NCBI GenBank assembly: GCA_037953745.1
Contig: JBAKBP010004404.1
Span: 62,001-126,000 of the forward strand
Direction of reading: 5' to 3'
Source: Lithodes maja
Lineage: Eukaryota; Arthropoda; Malacostraca; Decapoda; Lithodidae
Length of the DNA: 64,000 nt
The position numbers and the translations under genes were made by a program. The notes under the pieces are model-generated. The model ran no database searches and was not told where the DNA came from. It saw nothing but the letters and a program-made list of their open reading frames with translations. Below are positions 36,201-42,200 of the stretch, one piece after another; within the stretch, counting starts at the first letter, position 1; each line of letters starts with the position of its first letter.

Positions 36201-39200
36201 CCTTGTTAACTTTAATGCTTCCAAAACCCAATTTCTCCATCTATCTACCCGTCAGGATCTCCCAGCGGACTATCCCTTATTCTTCAACAATACAAAAATC
36301 AACCCTTCATCTTCTCTCAATATTCTTGGTGTCTCTTTTTCTTCTGCTCTCATTTGGAAGGACCATATTACCAGTCTTGCGAAGGCAGCCTCCCAGAAGC
36401 TGGGTGTGCTCAACCGCCTTAGGGGGTTCTTTTCCCCTGCACAGCTTCTTGCTCTGTACAGGGGCATAGTGCGCCCTTGTATTGAGTATTGTTCACATGT
36501 GTGGGGAGGTTCCTCTCACACCGCTCTCCTAGACAAAGTTGAAAGGAAGGCCTTTCGTATCATTAACTCCCGTCCACTCACCAACACTCTGCAATCTCTC
36601 TCTCTCTGCCGCAATGTTGCATCTCTCGCTATTCTATCGCTACTATAATAATCAGTGTTCCTCAGAGGTATCCCAGTGCATACCACCTCCTTTACGTAGG
36701 GCACGTGGTACCCGTCTTGCAACTCAATCCCACCCCTACTCTGTGCAACTCTCCAACCCAAGAGTGAAATGTTACTCTCAAACTTTCTTCTACTCAACAG
36801 CTGAGCTCTGGAACTCTCTCCCAGAATCAGTCTTTCCCTCTTCCTATGACTTAAATTGCTTCAAACTCCGTGTGTCCAGGCATTTTGGCTCGAACGTCCC
36901 TTGATTTTGGCCCTGTCACTCTTTCAACTATGGGGGAGGCACTCGCTATAGGCAGTTATGCCTTTTGCCTCCCTCAATCACATAGAAAAAATAAAATCAC
37001 AAGGGAAACTGATTTACTAATGTATTTTTTCCTGTTGGTTCAGGGTGTAATGTCTCAAGTGTCTGGTAGCCTGAACACTGGTGATAGTAGCAGCAGTAGT
37101 AACCAACAGTCCAGCGCCTCTCTACATGAGTTCCTCCAACCCTTTGATGGCGGTATGTTCAGTGATGGAGGGGAGGGCGAGGACTCACTCTTCTACCAAC
37201 TATTTAATACAGTAGTAAGTATCGGCGTTTCAAATTTGAGATTACGATTAAAGCTTAGCTGTTTCTGTCTGTGTCTTTTACTGTTCTACTTTTCCTTTTG
37301 GGGGTGGGAGGTTAGGAATCCTCCTCCCTTTGTAGGCTTCACCTACTAGACGAGACTGAGAAAGTTGTCTAGGACCCTAGAATTGGAACTATAAATGCTG
37401 TTTTTTTATCTCTGTCTCGAGTCGGCCACCCCCAGCTATGGGGTATGTGCCTGAGTATATACATACCGGTACATACTGTACATACGATTAGTCAATATCA
37501 ATTAGAAACTTTGTTCAGTTATAGATACAGCCTGTATCATAGATACTGTTAAAGGCTTGCAGGTGTTAACAAAATTACCCTTTCTACCCTATAATATAGA
37601 CTAACAAGAAAAGGTGTTCGACCAGGCAGCTTAGGGAACAACAACAACAAGAAAACTTTAAATAAAAACATTTCTTCCAGGCTTTATCACTATCAATCGG
37701 TGACTTAGTTCAGCTGTTCTTTGGGCGAGCTACCACAGTGAACCAGCTACGAGGGCCCCTGCAGAGGTTTGTACGAGAGCGAGCGCTGCAGGGAGGGGAA
37801 CCTACACAGGAGAACTTGGATCGAGCCATAGATACCGTCATTCAGGATCTCCACCCCCACCTTGTATTAACTGCGGTGAGTCACTGTTTAGGGTTATTAA
37901 TTAATCTATTTCTTCCTACGACTTAAAATCCTGCATACAACCCTCCCCCTCTCCCCCTTTATAAAAAAAAATCTTTCATACACCCCTACCCCCTCCCCCT
38001 TTTTTTTTAATTACATAAATACCAATTTGGCTGACTTTACTTTTCTTCAGAAGAAACACTACTTCAGGTAACTTGACATATTGCATCCTATGCCTGTTGG
38101 ATAACATCTGTCTTTTGGGTACCGGTACAAGGGTTTACTCTATTTGCTTACATTCATCATACAGATTTATGGTAATTATCAATATTAGTCAAATCTAGTT
38201 GAAATCTTACAACTTCTAGTTGTTGTTGTTGTTGTTCCCTAAGCTGCCTGGCCGAACAGCCCCGAGTCCCTGAGGAAGGCCACGGCCACGATCGGGCTTT
38301 CCCACAGAGCTCTCATTGAGTGTAGGTTGTGTTGTTGGCGTAAGTGGTTGTGTGAAATGCAGTCTTCTATGATGTGTTTAATGGTATGGGGTGCTGTGTT
38401 ACATCCCGGGCAGGCGTCGACAACGGAGTCATCCAGTCTCTTCTGATAGCTCAGGAGAGCTGGATGGTGTCCGCATCTCAGCCTGGCCAGGTGGACTCTG
38501 TCCTCGCGAGGGAGGGAGGATTCGGAAGGATGGATTTTGGGAGGTCGTGCATGCAGCTGCGTGTTGTCTGTGAGTGAGTGGATGGATTGGCGAGAGATAT
38601 GAGTATGGATGTGCTTCTGGAAGTTGGTTCGGGGTGGGCAGGGAGGGAGAGAGGACAATAATTGTGTGTGATACCGTGTGCTGGGTGTTGTTTTGATATT
38701 TCTTGGTGTCTGTGGGTGTGTTGCCATGTAGTTTAGTGGGTGGTCTTGGTTCGTGGAGGCTGCTGCCAGGAATTGAGTGCCTCTCATGTCCAGATGGTCT
38801 TTGACTTTGAGGATTTTGGTTTCTTGATGTAGATGATCTGTGGGTGCAGTAGCTGTGCAGCCTGTAATGATCTTCAGGGCTTTGTTTTGAATCGTCTGTA
38901 AGGTCACAACTTCTAGTTGCAATGGATTATTCAATATTTAAGTAGTATGACCTTTAGTTCTCAACATTCCAGATATCCTTTACTATCTTTTTTAGTAAAG
39001 CAACCTTAAAGCTTTAAGATTTGCACACTGGTCATTTTAGATATACCTACTAACACAATTCCAACATTTCAGGGAGATGCTGCCATTCATGAAGGAATCG
39101 ACTACGTCAACACAGTGCACAACTTTATCAGACATCGCTTACATGACATATTCCACTTAGTTTTAAATCATAGTAAGTAAAAAGTATATTGTAAAAGTTA

Positions 39201-42200
39201 TGAATCACGGTAAGTAAGAGAATAGTGCAAAGGTGCTGCATACGTGTGTGTTTGGATATTTGCTGAATACTTTCTATCTTTTGTAGAGTTCGCATGCTGA
39301 GAGTGGCCCAATGAGCGCGTCGCCCTTTATTTGCCCTCGACTATAAGAGCCCTATCCATAGGAGGCCTTCATCTATGGTATGCCCCACCCATCCTACTGT
39401 GTGTCGTACAAGGCAACTAATAGGGGGGGAAGGCGCTAGACTTGTGGACCGACAGACATTGCTATTAAAGCCTTATTATTGGCGCTGGCTTGGTGTGACA
39501 CTGCTGTCGGCCATAGTGTTCACATGGCGGGCAGCGCTATGACAGGACTTAATTTTTCTAGTCCAAGTTGCCTAATGGCGGCACACGGGCAATGGTTGAG
39601 ATGGAGAGATTGTGTAATACAAGTGTTGGAAGATGAGAGATGACTGTAGAACAGGCAAGAGAATTGGTAATAAATAGGATTAATTGGAGAATGCTTGTGA
39701 ATAGATAAGTGATAACGCGGTCGTTGGGAGAGAGGGTCGGGCGCCAGTTGGACTAGATAATAGTCAGTCAGGCGCCTGGCCCGGGGAGCCGGTAGTATCC
39801 TAGGTTCGAGTCCTTGGAGTACCACATGTATTCATTACTTTAATTGCTTTCATTAGTTAGGTTTATTTGTAAATTAATTGGTGAGTTTGTGAAATCAAAT
39901 ACGAATATATGAAGGGTCATGCCTGGATGTGAGGTGGGTGGGCATTGTGGTGTGCTCCGCTGTGTGTCTGCCTGCTGAGACCGGAACCTCTCCGGTAGGT
40001 CTGGGACCGAGGGAGTGCTGGAGGCCCTTGGTGATCCTTGGTCTCTGGGTCTTCTCCGGCAACCTACATGTGTGTGAGTTTGTGTTATGTATGTTGTGTT
40101 GTGTTATCCCTGTTCGGGCTCTTGTCTAAAGTCGGCCACTCCCAGCTATGGGATATATGCCTGAGTATATACATACATACATACATACATAATACTGTAT
40201 ACAAAAGATATATTTCTTATTTGTCTATGTTTTTATATTGAATGAATCATTGAAATTTCTTATAGTACAATGAACCACCCCTTGATTTTTTTTTTTTTTT
40301 TTTTTTCTGCCCCCAGCTGACGCCGAGACATTTGGACCGTCCCTGGTGGCACTAGTGAGGCGGGCCTTAGGGGAGTTCATCGCTCTATCCCTTCATTGCT
40401 TCACTGACGGGGCCCAGGGGCTCGAACGCGTCTTGCAGGAGAGAGTGGTAAGTATTATTTTTAAAATAAAAAATAGTATAACCAGACCACTTGAGTTTCG
40501 AACTAAACACTCATAGGGCTGGCCGAGAGAGTGGTAAGATCACTTTAAAAAAATTCAGTACTGTTGGTGTCAATTGATGCTCCAGTAGGCAAGGGATGTC
40601 ATGATAATAGATTTTTTTTTTAATATTTCATGTATACAATTTAAAATTAAAATGTAAAACTTGCAAACTAAGCAAACCAAAATTCGGACAAAGACAATAT
40701 AAAGGCAAAATAACTAATCAAAATCGCTATATGGAAACAACGCTAGGTTTTGCAAGTTTTGCATTTTAATTCATAATTTGTCAATATTTTCACACAATGA
40801 TAAATAAATAGTACATTAAATTTTTATGTTTAATTAAAATGTAAAACTTACAAAACAAGCAAACCCAAAACAGGAACCGCACAATATTGTATACTGTAAA
40901 GACGAAAGAACTTATCAAAACCATTTTTAAGAAATAATGCATTGAAGATTAACCCCCTACTGAAACGTAGGATACAGTAATAAAAGCCCCCCCAGTCCCA
41001 AGCAATGTGGCCAAAATGGCAAGATAGAACAACCTTCCACCTCAAGAGATGAAGGAAGACTGGCTCTCTCAGCCTTCAGAGGGTTGGATATAAGCTGAGA
41101 AGTGTTGCCATATCGAGTGCAGTGCTAAAACGGTCGTGGTACCAGGCACAGCCTGATACAAGCAGTTACAAGGAAAGTACATTACTGGCGCCTTCCAGCC
41201 GTCGCTGGGACTGGGGAGTGACTTATCTACTGACGGCTGGTAGCCGTCGCTGGGATTGCATGGGTTAAGACAATATTGTACAATACAAGGTAGGGGACTA
41301 GGAATCCTCCTCTCCTTATAAAATTCACTTACTAGACAAGACAGAGAAAGGGGCGAGGGAACGTGAAGTGGTCCCGAACCCTAAGAATTGGAACTTTGTT
41401 AGTTCTGTTCGGGATCTGTCTCGAGTCGGCCACCCCCAGCTATGAGGTATGTGCCTGTCAGCCCTATTATAATGTAAAACTTGCAAAATAAACAAACCAA
41501 AACGTATACGAACACAGTAAAAAGACAAAACAACGAATCAAAGTCGCTATGTGGAAACAACGCTTAAGTAAAAATAATTATTTATAAATAAAAGAACACA
41601 ATCCACCACATAGGGTGTACATCACTACATGAGCAAGTTAATCTGGTTCCCAAGCAAACTAATCGCACACATAACAACGCACTGTAGTCACATTCAAGGA
41701 ATTAGTCAATTTGGGAAGTCCGGGACGTTCTGGTAAATTTTACTAAACTCTGCATGAATAAAGAAACTACCGTACATTAAGTGTCAAATGTTATATTAAA
41801 ATTAAATTTGCAACTTGACAAGAAATAACAATAGTACAAAATACAAATATAACTCACTAACGATATAGTGCTATGAAAGTTTTGTTCTGAAACTCGGTGG
41901 TCTGGTTTAACTACTGTATTGACAAAATAAATCAATAAATTAAAATGTAAAACTTGCAAACTAAACAAACCAAAATTGGGACAAGGACAATATAAAGTCA
42001 AATTAAATTATCAAAATCGCTATGTGGAAACAACGCTTACTAAAATTAAAACTACTAAAAAAAGGTATGTCTGGGTATATACATACATACAAAAACTGAA
42101 AACCACCACTTAGAATGGACACCACTGTATGAGCAAGTGAATTTGTTTCCCAAGCAAACTAGTTGCACATATATTAACATACTCTCGTCATATATGATAA

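Noticed and set aside
38222..38236. GTT repeats as CRISPR-like or telomeric arrays
   Set aside because: They are the AAC tails of LINE copies; there are no spacers and no telomere unit.
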